Below are positions 1 through 7,857 of a stretch of DNA of 38,243 bases, in pieces. Made by a program: the position numbers and the translations under genes. Each line of letters starts with the position of its first letter. Position 1 is the first letter of the stretch. Under the pieces are notes generated by a model. It made no database searches and was not told the origin of the DNA. It worked only from the letters and a program-made list of their open reading frames with translations. Source of the stretch: a virus. The DNA lies in the IMG/VR virus record IMGVR_UViG_3300021335_000037, positions 1-38,243 of that record. One strand, written 5' to 3'.

Positions 1-626
1 ATGGGTGGCTTTGCATCTTTATCCTTACCAGCCTTTTCATTCTTCAGGCGCTGTACATCAAGCTTTGTCTGGCGTTCCATCTCAGCTTTACGAGCCTCTT
101 GCTGAGCTTTTACAAGCGCATTACGGGTATTCACTTGCTCTGTGTATTCTGCAAGCTGCTGAGCCCGGTTGTAATCGTTTATTTTACCAAGAGTATTGCT
201 ACCAGCTTCCATCGCAGCCAAGCCGCCCTTCTGAGCGCCACCTAAGATAGCACCACCAATACGCATAAGCTGCTCACCGCCAGATAAAGTCATATCCGGG
301 CGCTCAGGCATATCTGGAAGCCCTTGAGCCATCCGCACTACATCCCGTCTGGCTGCTGTAGCTGGGGCAGCATTAGGGTTAGCCGGGCGTGATGGTGGGG
401 CTTGTGGTAGCAGCGCTGGGGGTGCTGGCATAGGCATATCATATTCATGCACGGTATCTGGAAGCCCTGTAGTGAGTGCCGGGCGTGGCGCTGGTACTGG
501 TATGGATGCCGGGTCTATCAGAGCTGGTTGCTGAGCCAATATTGCAGGGTTACTTGTATTACCAATACCCGCTGCTCTCAGCGCTCCATCAGGCATATAA
601 ACGCCATATCTTGGATCATAATTCAT
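1..626 (-). CDS. Internal virion (ejection) protein, T7 gp15-position, cut by window edge
   Basis: The ATG at 626 overlaps the stop of the upstream gene (TAATG). The frame stays open for 208 codons to position 1. The N-terminal half is Pro/Ala-rich and low in complexity; the C-terminal half, from about residue 125, is an Ala/Gln/Glu/Lys-rich helical, probably coiled-coil segment. It is fourth in the order nozzle, small gene, gp13-like, gp14-like, this gene, so by position it corresponds to T7 gp15, a component of the ejected core. I see no catalytic motif. If the molecule is circular, the frame continues from 38243 to a TGA at 38207-38209, giving 220 residues, and that stop overlaps the start of the next gene. 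Function is inferred from position only. Confidence 0.75.
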   Translation of the reverse strand, partial: MNYDPRYGVYMPDGALRAAGIGNTSNPAILAQQPALIDPASIPVPAPRPALTTGLPDTVHEYDMPMPAPPALLPQAPPSRPANPNAAPATAARRDVVRMAQGLPDMPERPDMTLSGGEQLMRIGGAILGGAQKGGLAAMEAGSNTLGKINDYNRAQQLAEYTEQVNTRNALVKAQQEARKAEMERQTKLDVQRLKNEKAGKDKDAKPP

Positions 627-1696
627 TACAGGCCTCCATAACCATTTACAGGGTTAAACGTGCCTCGCTCGAAGCTCCCAGCGTTACCCGCACCATAGCT
701 ATAGCCGCCTATGGGCTTCTGCTGACCGAACATGGTAGGGGCGTATTCTCTACCAAAACCAGCACCCATCATCGCACCACCCATAGTTCCCATGAACGGA
801 TTTGCGGTTACAGCGTTGATGCCTGAGAGCGAGTTACCACCCCGGCCACCAAGGATGCCTGTATTGTAGTTGTTCAGCTGCTGCATTTCGAAGTCACGCT
901 GAGCCTCGAAACGCGCCTTTTCATCATTCAAGCGGTTCTGCGCGTCAGTGCTTAGGATGCCACCGCCTTGGTTCATGAACCCAGCTGAAGTACCTGCCTG
1001 ACCCAGCGCAGCGTTATACATATTGCCCAAGTTGGCATTCGCGCTGTTCATCATGTTGAATTGATTGGTCTGGGATTGCAGCCCACGGTTTGTCAGCTGG
1101 TCTAACAGGCTTACAGCTGTATCAGCGCTGCGGTCATCGTATGCACGTTGCGCTAACGCATCAGCTACCCCTGCACGGCTGCTATTCATATTGCCAGAGC
1201 CACTAGCCATTCTATCGATGCCGGGCAGTGTCTGCTCAGTCAAAGCGCGGTATGGGTCGCGCATAGCAACAGCTAACAGTGGCTCTACGTTATTACGGGC
1301 ATAGTCAGTGGCAGCCGCCAGCTGGTCTCTGTTAGCCATGTTGTAAATGTCTTGGTAATTATTAGCAAAGCCCCGGCCAGCACCCATGAAGTTGAGGGCG
1401 TCTGCGTAGCCTAACTGTCCAGCTGAACCTAGCTGCTGGGCTGCTTGAGCTTGGAAGGGGTCTATACCTGCATAGGTTTGACCAGTGTAAGCGCCAGTAT
1501 TTACAGCTGCATCAAGTGCATTCTGTCCTCTAGAATATACATCATTGAGGTACGGACGGGCATCCATGTATGGCATTGATGACATTCTATTTGCATCAGC
1601 TTGCGCCCGTCTATCTGCCTTAGCAGACTTATTGCCCATCACGCCACCAATGACAGTACTACCTATCATTCCGGCTGTTACTGGATCCATTCCCAT
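626..1696 (-). CDS. Internal virion (ejection) protein, T7 gp14-like
   Basis: This 356-residue protein starts with a short Gly/Ala-rich hydrophobic stretch (about residues 5-24) and is then rich in Ala, Asn, Gln, Met and Gly. That pattern is common in podovirus ejection proteins that enter the cell envelope with the DNA. AAGGAT lies upstream of the ATG, and the gene follows a gp13-like gene by 2 nt. No enzyme motif is visible. Position directly after a gp13-like gene and before a gp15-position gene supports a gp14-like role, probably forming part of the trans-envelope channel. Composition is unusual enough that homology may be weak, so the assignment rests on order and character. Confidence 0.7.
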   Translation of the reverse strand: MGMDPVTAGMIGSTVIGGVMGNKSAKADRRAQADANRMSSMPYMDARPYLNDVYSRGQNALDAAVNTGAYTGQTYAGIDPFQAQAAQQLGSAGQLGYADALNFMGAGRGFANNYQDIYNMANRDQLAAATDYARNNVEPLLAVAMRDPYRALTEQTLPGIDRMASGSGNMNSSRAGVADALAQRAYDDRSADTAVSLLDQLTNRGLQSQTNQFNMMNSANANLGNMYNAALGQAGTSAGFMNQGGGILSTDAQNRLNDEKARFEAQRDFEMQQLNNYNTGILGGRGGNSLSGINAVTANPFMGTMGGAMMGAGFGREYAPTMFGQQKPIGGYSYGAGNAGSFERGTFNPVNGYGGL

Positions 1697-1698
1697 AG

Positions 1699-2004
1699 CT
1701 AATATCCTTGCTTAATATAAAGAAGCATTACGCGCCCGTTTCTGAGCGGCATTTCTTTGTGTAGTTTGAAACCAAACATCACCAGAAACTTGTGATGCTT
1801 GTTGTCTGAAGTGTAAGAAAGTGTATAAAGCGGCTGCTTATGTAGGCTACAGAACAGTTCAAAGTCCTGTTGCAGCTGTTGCTTTACAGTCTTTGTCCAG
1901 CGGTGATGGATGTCACAGTGGATAAAGTGTCTTAATTGCTCTTCTTCTTTATATGGCTGTAAATATACAGTGTAGGCATCACGCTCTATGACAGGCAGCC
2001 TCAT
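1699..2004 (-). CDS. T7 gp13-like internal virion protein (GNAT-fold remnant)
   Basis: The ATG at 2004 overlaps the preceding stop (ATGA), which makes it preferable to an upstream TTG at 2016. The protein is then 101 residues. Its C-terminal part contains HKFLVMFGFKLHKEM, which resembles the C-terminal motif of GNAT-type proteins and the matching stretch of T7 gp13 (a family with an acyltransferase-like fold). In T7, gp13 is needed for assembly of the internal core. The gene lies between a small tail-associated gene and the gp14-like gene, the same order as in T7. Identification combines a short motif with position and is moderate. Confidence 0.55.
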   Translation of the reverse strand: MRLPVIERDAYTVYLQPYKEEEQLRHFIHCDIHHRWTKTVKQQLQQDFELFCSLHKQPLYTLSYTSDNKHHKFLVMFGFKLHKEMPLRNGRVMLLYIKQGY

Positions 2005-2279
2005 ACAGCTGCCCAAGCTGTACCGTTAAAGACCACTAGCCCCTCTGAGCCATTACCTAAGGCATCCCACGGGGTGACATTGTACTTCACCATTCCACGT
2101 ACTGGGTTTAGAGGTGGTTCATTTAGTACTTCTATGCCAGCGACATTTAGTGACCTTAGACTAGCCTCTAGCCGCTGCAATTCATCTTGAATGTATTTAC
2201 GCAAATCAACATCCAGCTGAGGCACGTTAGACCTGTTGTAAGGCTGAATGACTACATTGCTCTTTTCATTAACAGTCAT
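2001..2279 (-). CDS. Small tail-associated hypothetical protein
   Basis: This 92-residue protein starts at the ATG that overlaps the stop of the nozzle gene (TGATG at 2277-2281). The first half, about residues 15-45, is probably helical, with heptad-like Leu/Ile spacing. The second half ends in a short beta-rich segment with VRGMVKYNVTPWDALG and a C-terminal FNGTAWAAV. That ending recalls the short structural peptides placed after nozzle or fibre genes in marine podoviruses. The gene is tightly coupled on both sides. No function is assigned. Confidence 0.7.
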   Translation of the reverse strand: MTVNEKSNVVIQPYNRSNVPQLDVDLRKYIQDELQRLEASLRSLNVAGIEVLNEPPLNPVRGMVKYNVTPWDALGNGSEGLVVFNGTAWAAV

Positions 2280-3937
2280 CACTTACTCCCGGTGGTCGTT
2301 ACATCGATATCAAACCCGGAGAAACTGAAGTCTTTATAATCATTGTCAGCTAGTGACACTTTGTAACTGAGGTATCTCCCGGCAGCGCGTGAATCAATCT
2401 TGTAATCTGTGGCTGTATCGAAAGTAACTGTATTGCCATAGGTAGGGTTTTGATTAGGTATATCTGATGCACCAAATTCAAAATTAAAAGAGGTGTTATC
2501 AGTGTTTACTGTAGACAGCTGGGGTAAGAGCCTTGTTATCACCTTGTAGCCATCGATAGACTGCTTCATCTCATCCAAATCTATACCGACACGCTCGAAT
2601 TCAGGCGGCTTAGTGGCATCCTCATCAATACCGAAAGCAATAGATGAGCCTTCCTCAGCCAAATCCAAAGCAAACAGCTTATTATATGTGAGGTTATGAG
2701 ATAAATCCTTATCGCCTACCATGATGGTATGCCGTCCAAAGCTGTCCCCTTGCTCGAAGTATGAGCCGCCTACTGTGTTATAGGTGGCTGTAGCATCAGC
2801 ATAGGTGCTTACAGTGTTTAGGTTAGCTGTAGTCCCGGCACTTACGTTAGGTAAGTCCATAAATGCCCAAGTATTGTTTTGATAGTTATAGACAGCTGCG
2901 CGGTTGCATCTGTCACTGTCAGGGAAGCTAATGCTGCTATCGCCTGATTGATAGCAAAAGTATATCTCGCTGAGCTGTTTATTCTGCAATGCAAAGCAGC
3001 GGTCAGCATTCTTAATATTCAGGGTAGAATAGATGTGCTGGCGCACCTTCTCATCTGCTATAGACTGCTTAGTAGTGCCATCATGTACATAGATATCGGT
3101 ATTACCGAAAACAAAGTGCTTACCGTCAGCCTCAACTACGCAGTTTTGGTTAATTACACCATCATCACTAAAGAGCTTGCGGAAGTTGAAGATGAATGAG
3201 CCACCAGTGAACTCCATCAGCATCACTTCAGTAGATGAGTAGATGATAAAGTTAGTACCTAATTCTGCGCCATCTTTGATTGGGGTCTGCATCTGCACTA
3301 GGTCATTGAACCCTGCTGAGGCCGTAGTATCCAGCTCATCCCAAGTGGTAGGGCTAGAGTTAGCGGTTACAAGGTCAGAGAAACGCACCCGGTTAGGGTA
3401 ACTATTAGCCCCCTCTATCATGTTCAAGGCCACTAGGAAGTCACCATATGGCCGCAGCGCATGGCAGCGCCAGTTTGTATTCCAGTTTGTTAGATTGGCA
3501 AACACAGTGCCACTGGGCAGCCTAAAGGCGGGTACTCCATCGGGTCTATTGATGTAAGCAACATCAGCCAGCACACACATAGTAAAGGGGCTATCTATAG
3601 CTGTCCGGGCTAAAAGTGAGCCTGATGCATCAGTAAGAGAGCCGTTAGCGTACTCAAATACCCGGAAAGTATCGGAGACTGTTACAACGCTGTCGAAGCC
3701 TGTATTAGGTACTACCCCTAAGCAGCCTCTAGCATTATTAGCTGGTAAAACACCGTTCCCTAAGTCCTCGATGTTATCATAGATGGTTCTAAAGACCACT
3801 GAGCGCTTAATCTTACCTTCATCAAAGCGCACGTTATTGGCAGTTGTGAAGCCAGCCAGCGGCAAGTTATAAGGGTTTATATCAGTGATAACCCCTACTG
3901 AACCAAGGTTACGCACTGGCAATGTTGTTGAAGCCAT
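2279..3937 (-). CDS. Tail nozzle protein (T7 gp12 / tail tubular protein B-like)
   Basis: The 552-residue protein is almost entirely beta-rich, consistent with the beta-propeller of podovirus nozzle or DNA-stabilising proteins. Typical segments are NPYNLPLAGFTTANNVRFDE near the N-terminus (residues ~21-40), PNRVRFSDL near residue 180 and an NNTWAFMDLP segment near 360. GAGGT sits 7 nt before the ATG. T7 gp12 is longer (794 residues), while several marine podovirus nozzle proteins are of this shorter size. It would close the tail tube after DNA packaging. It is odd that it lies far from the head-tail adaptor gene (25789-26403), because the two are neighbours in T7. Confidence 0.75.
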   Translation of the reverse strand: MASTTLPVRNLGSVGVITDINPYNLPLAGFTTANNVRFDEGKIKRSVVFRTIYDNIEDLGNGVLPANNARGCLGVVPNTGFDSVVTVSDTFRVFEYANGSLTDASGSLLARTAIDSPFTMCVLADVAYINRPDGVPAFRLPSGTVFANLTNWNTNWRCHALRPYGDFLVALNMIEGANSYPNRVRFSDLVTANSSPTTWDELDTTASAGFNDLVQMQTPIKDGAELGTNFIIYSSTEVMLMEFTGGSFIFNFRKLFSDDGVINQNCVVEADGKHFVFGNTDIYVHDGTTKQSIADEKVRQHIYSTLNIKNADRCFALQNKQLSEIYFCYQSGDSSISFPDSDRCNRAAVYNYQNNTWAFMDLPNVSAGTTANLNTVSTYADATATYNTVGGSYFEQGDSFGRHTIMVGDKDLSHNLTYNKLFALDLAEEGSSIAFGIDEDATKPPEFERVGIDLDEMKQSIDGYKVITRLLPQLSTVNTDNTSFNFEFGASDIPNQNPTYGNTVTFDTATDYKIDSRAAGRYLSYKVSLADNDYKDFSFSGFDIDVTTTGSK

Positions 3938-3954
3938 AGTGCTACCTCGCTTGG

Positions 3955-4860
3955 TTATGTCTTGATGATGTAATTGAGGATAATGGTGGGCTGCACGTTA
4001 TTATGCGCTGCACCGCCCCCGGTATTACTTATAGTTAGGGCTGGGTATGAACCACTGCCATCGTATCGAGAATATTGTATGCCTACCGGGGATAAGCTTG
4101 ATGTACCAGCTTCCCAGTTACTTTTCAGGGCAACATTACCGCTGTGATTGTGAGCGGGCATCTCGCTAGTGGTCAGCGTATGGGTCTCTGCGCCCCCTGT
4201 AGCCCCTAAGGTATCTCCATCGATGCCCCCGGTCTGCCCAGTGAGCCTGTTGGCTGACGTACCCCCCATGTCATCTTGCCCGGCAATCACACGGCCTCTG
4301 AGGTCTGGGATGTTAAAAGTAGTCGAGCCATCCCCTGCCCCATAGGTAGTACCTATAGCGCTGAACAACCCACTGTAGATGGTTCTAGAGGCCAGCTGGC
4401 CATCACATAAGAGCCACCCGGTTGGGGCTGTAGTCCCTGCATATGGGCTAATGATGCCAGCGGGGGTTACAGCACTGCTAGCCATTTTAGCAGCAGTAAT
4501 AGCCCCATCAGCAATATCAGCTGTCTGGATAGTGCCATCAGTAATCATGCTGCTGCTGACAGGTAGATTATTAGCCATGAAGTTAATAAGCTCTAGCAGA
4601 GATGCCTGCATTATCGTGCCATTGTAGTTCACGACAAAGGCATCTGATGTGCTTAGTGAGGTAGAAGAGGCAGCTGCCCCGCCAGTGAGCGCATTAAGCT
4701 CTGTGTGTGAAATGAGGGCTGCACCTTGGATATTCGGAAAGGTATTCTTTAGAGCTGCCTTAATAAGTCTAATGTGGTCATCAGCTTGCCCTAGACCATC
4801 AGTGGCTGCTGGGTTGGTTGTGACCAACTGGGAGATGTTATTGGCGGTCTCTAGTGCCAT
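3955..4860 (-). CDS. Tail collar-domain fibre protein
   Basis: This 301-residue protein has a phage tail collar domain at about residues 140-200: TAPTGWLLCDG, then GSTTFNIPDLRGRVIAG. It ends in a segment of the fibre-tip type (TLTTSEMPAHNHSG at about 227-240). The N-terminal 130 residues are Ala/Thr/Ser-rich and probably form the attachment shaft. AGAGG lies 6-9 nt before the ATG. It is the first gene after the long late leader and its promoter, so it opens the late transcript. It is probably a receptor-binding or short tail fibre protein, second to the 1307-residue fibre. Confidence 0.85.
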   Translation of the reverse strand: MALETANNISQLVTTNPAATDGLGQADDHIRLIKAALKNTFPNIQGAALISHTELNALTGGAAASSTSLSTSDAFVVNYNGTIMQASLLELINFMANNLPVSSSMITDGTIQTADIADGAITAAKMASSAVTPAGIISPYAGTTAPTGWLLCDGQLASRTIYSGLFSAIGTTYGAGDGSTTFNIPDLRGRVIAGQDDMGGTSANRLTGQTGGIDGDTLGATGGAETHTLTTSEMPAHNHSGNVALKSNWEAGTSSLSPVGIQYSRYDGSGSYPALTISNTGGGAAHNNVQPTIILNYIIKT

Positions 4861-5182
4861 GATTTACCTCTTGTGCGCCATTTGAGCGCTCTGATTAAAA
4901 AGGCCTGACTACAACAACAACAACAAGCAACTTTAACGGCTTTTTGAAGTCGAGGTCTGGCCAAAGGTACGGGGGGTCGATAAGCAGCGTATGGTACCAA
5001 ACCCGCAGAATTGCTGGGGTGTTGCTGCTATGTGGTTGTATTCTATGGATAGTGTGGATGGCTGATTGATAATCAGACGGCCAGCTGGGACACAGATATA
5101 CCACTGACATTAGGACATTAGGCGTCCAGCGTCAGAACATTATTAGTGTAAGGCTTTATGTCTTTAATACAAATCGGGACAT

Positions 5183-5293
5183 AAGCGCCACCTAAGCCTC
5201 TTCAGTCCACATCAGTCCCGTCAGTCCACATCAGCATACTCAGCACCCATCATAGGTCATCAGTGACATCAGTGGCGCTTGTATATGCTTAGG
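5183..5293. repeat. Clustered direct and inverted repeats in late leader
   Basis: TCAGTCCACATCAG occurs at 5202-5215 and again at 5221-5234. AAGCGCCAC at 5183-5191 is the reverse complement of GTGGCGCTT at 5272-5280, and CCTAAGC at 5191-5197 is the reverse complement of GCTTAGG at 5287-5293. The two inverted pairs cannot both form as one continuous stem because their order is not nested, so alternative RNA structures are possible. Confidence 0.7.
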
Positions 5294-5321
5294 CCACTGT
5301 GGTACAACTACAGCGGCTCAT
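5289..5321 (-). CDS. 10-codon leader ORF at the start of the late transcript
   Basis: The ATG at 5321 has GAGGA 6 nt upstream and begins 15 nt inside the predicted transcript. It encodes MSRCSCTTVA, followed by TAA. The stop overlaps one arm of an inverted repeat (5287-5293). It may be a leader peptide or only a ribosome-loading site. Length alone gives little evidence for a functional protein. Confidence 0.3.
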   Translation of the reverse strand: MSRCSCTTVA

Positions 5322-5334
5322 GAGTATTCCTCTA

Positions 5335-5352
5335 CGATAGGGGGACATAAGT
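5335..5352 (-). promoter_or_regulatory. Predicted phage RNAP promoter, late genes
   Basis: The minus strand reads ACTTATGTCCCCCTATCG. It shares the ACTTATGTCCCCCT core with sites near 13.79, 16.35 and 19.87 kb. Placed with its last G as +1, it matches the T7 consensus at -14, -13, -11, -9, -7, -5, -4, -3, -2 and +1. It precedes the tail and ejection genes. Confidence 0.7.
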
Positions 5353-5438
5353 AAATGGGTCTTACTATGGGCAGCAGTGGGGATTATAGCGCCAATCTCA
5401 TGGCACATACCACTGCTGCTCACCTGTCTCTCTCTCTT

Positions 5439-5615
5439 CTAGCCTTCAGTATTAGACCAGTAGTGAGCTTGGTTTGTGGGTATCTTGTTCCCGGTCACCT
5501 TGCGCTCTCTGTCGAACCAACAGGATGGACACATAGGTGCGATGCCGTGGTATGCGACAGCCGGAGCTTTGTCACATACTTGGCACTTAATGTTGTTTAC
5601 AGGCTTATTCTTCAT
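5439..5615 (-). CDS. Small zinc-ribbon protein (58 aa)
   Basis: This 58-residue gene starts at an ATG overlapping the ribonucleotide reductase stop (TAATG at 5613-5617) and ends with TAG at 5439-5441. It has two CxxC pairs, C11-x2-C14 and C29-x2-C32, spaced as in a zinc ribbon: CQVCDKAPAV and then MCPSCWFDRER. Such mini-proteins usually bind nucleic acid or a protein partner. It is coupled to the ribonucleotide reductase gene and is the last gene before the late promoter, so it should be expressed with the DNA metabolism genes. The specific role is unknown. Confidence 0.75.
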   Translation of the reverse strand: MKNKPVNNIKCQVCDKAPAVAYHGIAPMCPSCWFDRERKVTGNKIPTNQAHYWSNTEG

Positions 5616-7531
5616 TATGAGGCTATGTCCACTACCTCACATACGCCAGCTGTACAGGACAGCTCTTGTGAGCCTGTTGTGTTATCTTCTGCCTCATAGC
5701 GTGATAGGTCAGCCCAATTGATACGTGTAGGCATCTGCTGTTGCAGCTCTTCGATATCATTAGCGCTGCACTCTTGATATGGTGCTTGCTGATAGCTGTG
5801 GTCAGAGTGAGGTAGGAAGCTCACGCCACTACAGTAATCGAAGTGCTTGTAGACCCAAGCGCCTACCTCTAGCCACTCATGCTCTCGCACTGAGATGGTT
5901 ACAGATGGCTTATGCTCACACCAATGCTTTGCATACATCAGCCACATCTCTAGCTGCTCGATGGCAGTCATATCGTTGCGCTCGATGCCGTGCGGGGCAG
6001 CGATAGGGAACGTAAACACCATAGTACGCTCAGGGTTCATTACATCAGGCTCAGCCGGGATACCTGCATCAATCATAAACTGCGTCATAGGGTCATCATT
6101 AGCAGCTCTCACAGTACGCTTATAGAAGCGGCTATGCCGGGCATGGATGCCTGAGGCACTGTCCACTAGCTGGCTTACTGTGCCTGATGGTTTGATACAT
6201 GTAATGGCTGCTGATTGCGGGATGCCTAGCTTATTGGCTAGCTCCTTGTTAGTCTCAACAGCGCAGCCCCGGAGTTGCTCCAGCAGCGGTACGATATTCC
6301 ACCCGTACTGTGGATCTCTACAGGATAGCATGGGGTTATCCATGATGCCTGTCAGGCTCACGCCAAGCAGCCTTTCCTGTTCTGTATTCTCACGCCATAC
6401 ATCACGCAAGTATTTAAAGTTAGTCAGTGTGCTTTGGTATGTGCCAAGCTTGGTAGCCAGCGCTACTTTACGAAGCAGTGAGGCTTCATCATCGTGCGGC
6501 CTCACAACCACCTCAGTGAGGTTACAGAACTGGTAAGGCCTCAGGATAATCTCTGAACAAGGGTTCGTACCGAACTGCTGCTCACTGTCACGCCTACCGT
6601 TCTCAGCTGCTTTCACTTGTGCTGCTTCCCGGTTGAACATACCGCGTTCACCTGATTTGCTCTCTACCAAAGATAGCCACTCACGCATGAATGTTTCCAT
6701 CTCCGGGCGGTGCTTGTATGTCGCGCTGTTATTCGCTAGCGCTCTTTGCCCGTTGTTCTCCCACCACTGACCAGCCTTGGCGTGGCGCATTTGGTCATCA
6801 TTGAGGTTACTGAGGCTGATGAGGGCGCTGCGTCTTACACCGCCTACCACTACAACCTGCCCAATCTTACAGGCGATATCGTGGCACTCAATCGGATAGA
6901 GCTGGCGGCCAGCTGCATTCTGAAACACGTTTATGGTGAATTCGAACAGATCTACAAGAGGCTGAGCGCCACTTGCTCTACCGCCAAAAGTCTCTAGGCG
7001 GCTCCCTGAGGGGCGTACAGCGTCCACATTATAACCGGGTACTTTCCCTACCCACAATAACTCAAGTAGCTGCCTATAGGCTGTAGCCCATCCCTCTTTG
7101 CTATCTTCAACCTTTACGATAGTGTCAACAGTTTGCATTTCACTAGCCACCGGGGGCAGCAGGTCTACGCTGTTGCGCTCTACACTAAAGCCAACCCCGG
7201 TACCACACATAAGAATATATAACAGCTCATCAAATGCACGGGGGTGGTCTAGAGGGATGTAAGAGCAGTTGTATGCTGCTACGTGGTTACGGTCTAACGC
7301 CTTCCCGGCTGTCATCAACGCTCTCATCGATGGCATGATTTCCAGATTAAGCACGGCCTCTTCTAGCTGCTCCCGGTCAGCCATCTTGCCACCTAAATGC
7401 TGCTCCATGTAATCGAAATAGCGGCCTACAGTTTCCGGCCATTCTTCCCTGCGCTGCTCATCTGGCAGCCACCGGGCGTAACGTGATTTGTGAATGAAGT
7501 TTTGGTAATCGCTTGGTAAGTAATTATTCAT
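5615..7531 (-). CDS. nrdJ: Adenosylcobalamin-dependent ribonucleoside-triphosphate reductase (class II, monomeric)
   Basis: This 638-residue enzyme reduces ribonucleotides to deoxyribonucleotides using vitamin B12. Visible motifs match the Lactobacillus leichmannii type: the TNPCSEI motif with N323, C325 and E327, the redox partner cysteines C89 and C336 (11 residues after C325, as in the model enzyme), and a C-terminal shuttle pair C626-x4-C631. The start overlaps the upstream DUF3310-like gene by 4 nt, and the stop overlaps the zinc-ribbon gene. The family member from Lactobacillus is about 739 residues; shorter forms are common in phages. It supplies dNTPs during replication and implies a host that makes or imports cobalamin. 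Confidence 0.95.
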   Translation of the reverse strand: MNNYLPSDYQNFIHKSRYARWLPDEQRREEWPETVGRYFDYMEQHLGGKMADREQLEEAVLNLEIMPSMRALMTAGKALDRNHVAAYNCSYIPLDHPRAFDELLYILMCGTGVGFSVERNSVDLLPPVASEMQTVDTIVKVEDSKEGWATAYRQLLELLWVGKVPGYNVDAVRPSGSRLETFGGRASGAQPLVDLFEFTINVFQNAAGRQLYPIECHDIACKIGQVVVVGGVRRSALISLSNLNDDQMRHAKAGQWWENNGQRALANNSATYKHRPEMETFMREWLSLVESKSGERGMFNREAAQVKAAENGRRDSEQQFGTNPCSEIILRPYQFCNLTEVVVRPHDDEASLLRKVALATKLGTYQSTLTNFKYLRDVWRENTEQERLLGVSLTGIMDNPMLSCRDPQYGWNIVPLLEQLRGCAVETNKELANKLGIPQSAAITCIKPSGTVSQLVDSASGIHARHSRFYKRTVRAANDDPMTQFMIDAGIPAEPDVMNPERTMVFTFPIAAPHGIERNDMTAIEQLEMWLMYAKHWCEHKPSVTISVREHEWLEVGAWVYKHFDYCSGVSFLPHSDHSYQQAPYQECSANDIEELQQQMPTRINWADLSRYEAEDNTTGSQELSCTAGVCEVVDIAS

Positions 7532-7857
7532 TTAATCGCACCTGTTTGATTCATAAGTTTAGAAATATCAATGCCCCGGTCACGCAGCTCCATTGCTGTC
7601 TCTTTATCGAGCAGCAGCGAGATGTATTGCTGGCATTTACGTAAATCCTGAAGCCCACCTTTCTTCTCATAGCGCCATAGATACTTCAGGATATTGGCGC
7701 GGTAGAACGCTGTGATATTATCGCCCAGCATCCCCTCGATGGCTTCGATACTTTCCATGCCACCAGCTCCTTGGTAGTGGCTTGGGTCTGTGATTAAGTC
7801 TTGCTTATGCTGCTCCACGGTTAGGCTCCCAAAGTATCGGTTCACGTTTCTTTTCAT
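7528..7857 (-). CDS. DUF3310-like nucleotide metabolism-associated protein
   Basis: This 109-residue protein contains the DUF3310 pattern: PSHYQGAGGMESIEAIE at about residues 25-41, then FYRANILKYLWRYEKKGG at about 51-68, followed by a helical segment. Members of this family are common in phages and are often labelled nucleotide kinase-like without biochemical proof. The start is inside the exonuclease gene (53-nt overlap). Later ATGs would remove the conserved PSHYQ motif, so the early start is kept although its Shine-Dalgarno site is weak. It overlaps the reductase gene by 4 nt. Confidence 0.8.
   Translation of the reverse strand: MKRNVNRYFGSLTVEQHKQDLITDPSHYQGAGGMESIEAIEGMLGDNITAFYRANILKYLWRYEKKGGLQDLRKCQQYISLLLDKETAMELRDRGIDISKLMNQTGAIK

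Larger units (their letters stand above)
4861..5438 (-). other. Non-coding late leader with promoter, mini-ORF and repeats
   Basis: No supportable gene longer than 10 codons lies between the zinc-ribbon gene (ends 5439) and the tail-collar gene (starts 4860). The region contains a predicted phage RNAP promoter (5335-5352), a 10-codon ORF with a good Shine-Dalgarno site (5289-5321), a 14-bp direct repeat, 9-bp and 7-bp inverted repeats and a short (TTG)n tract at 4911-4925 on the minus strand. Transcription from 5335 would give an untranslated leader of about 475 nt before the tail genes, long for such a compact genome. Confidence 0.7.

Noticed and set aside
4895-5110. 71-codon minus-strand frame in the late leader
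   Set aside because: No Shine-Dalgarno site, odd composition with a valine run caused by a (TTG)n tract, and no family resemblance. The TLLIDPPYLWPD stretch recalls methyltransferase DPPW motifs but nothing else of such an enzyme is present.
5170-5187. Fifth phage promoter (CTTATGTCCCGATTTG on minus strand)
   Set aside because: Only the first half of the core is kept; the CCCCCTA part is lost. Mentioned as part of the leader but not called.
5340-5352. GGGGGACATAAGT repeats as plus-strand promoters starting with GGG
   Set aside because: They would transcribe against every protein gene, and the conserved part would be downstream of +1. The minus-strand reading gives a conserved upstream box that aligns with T7.
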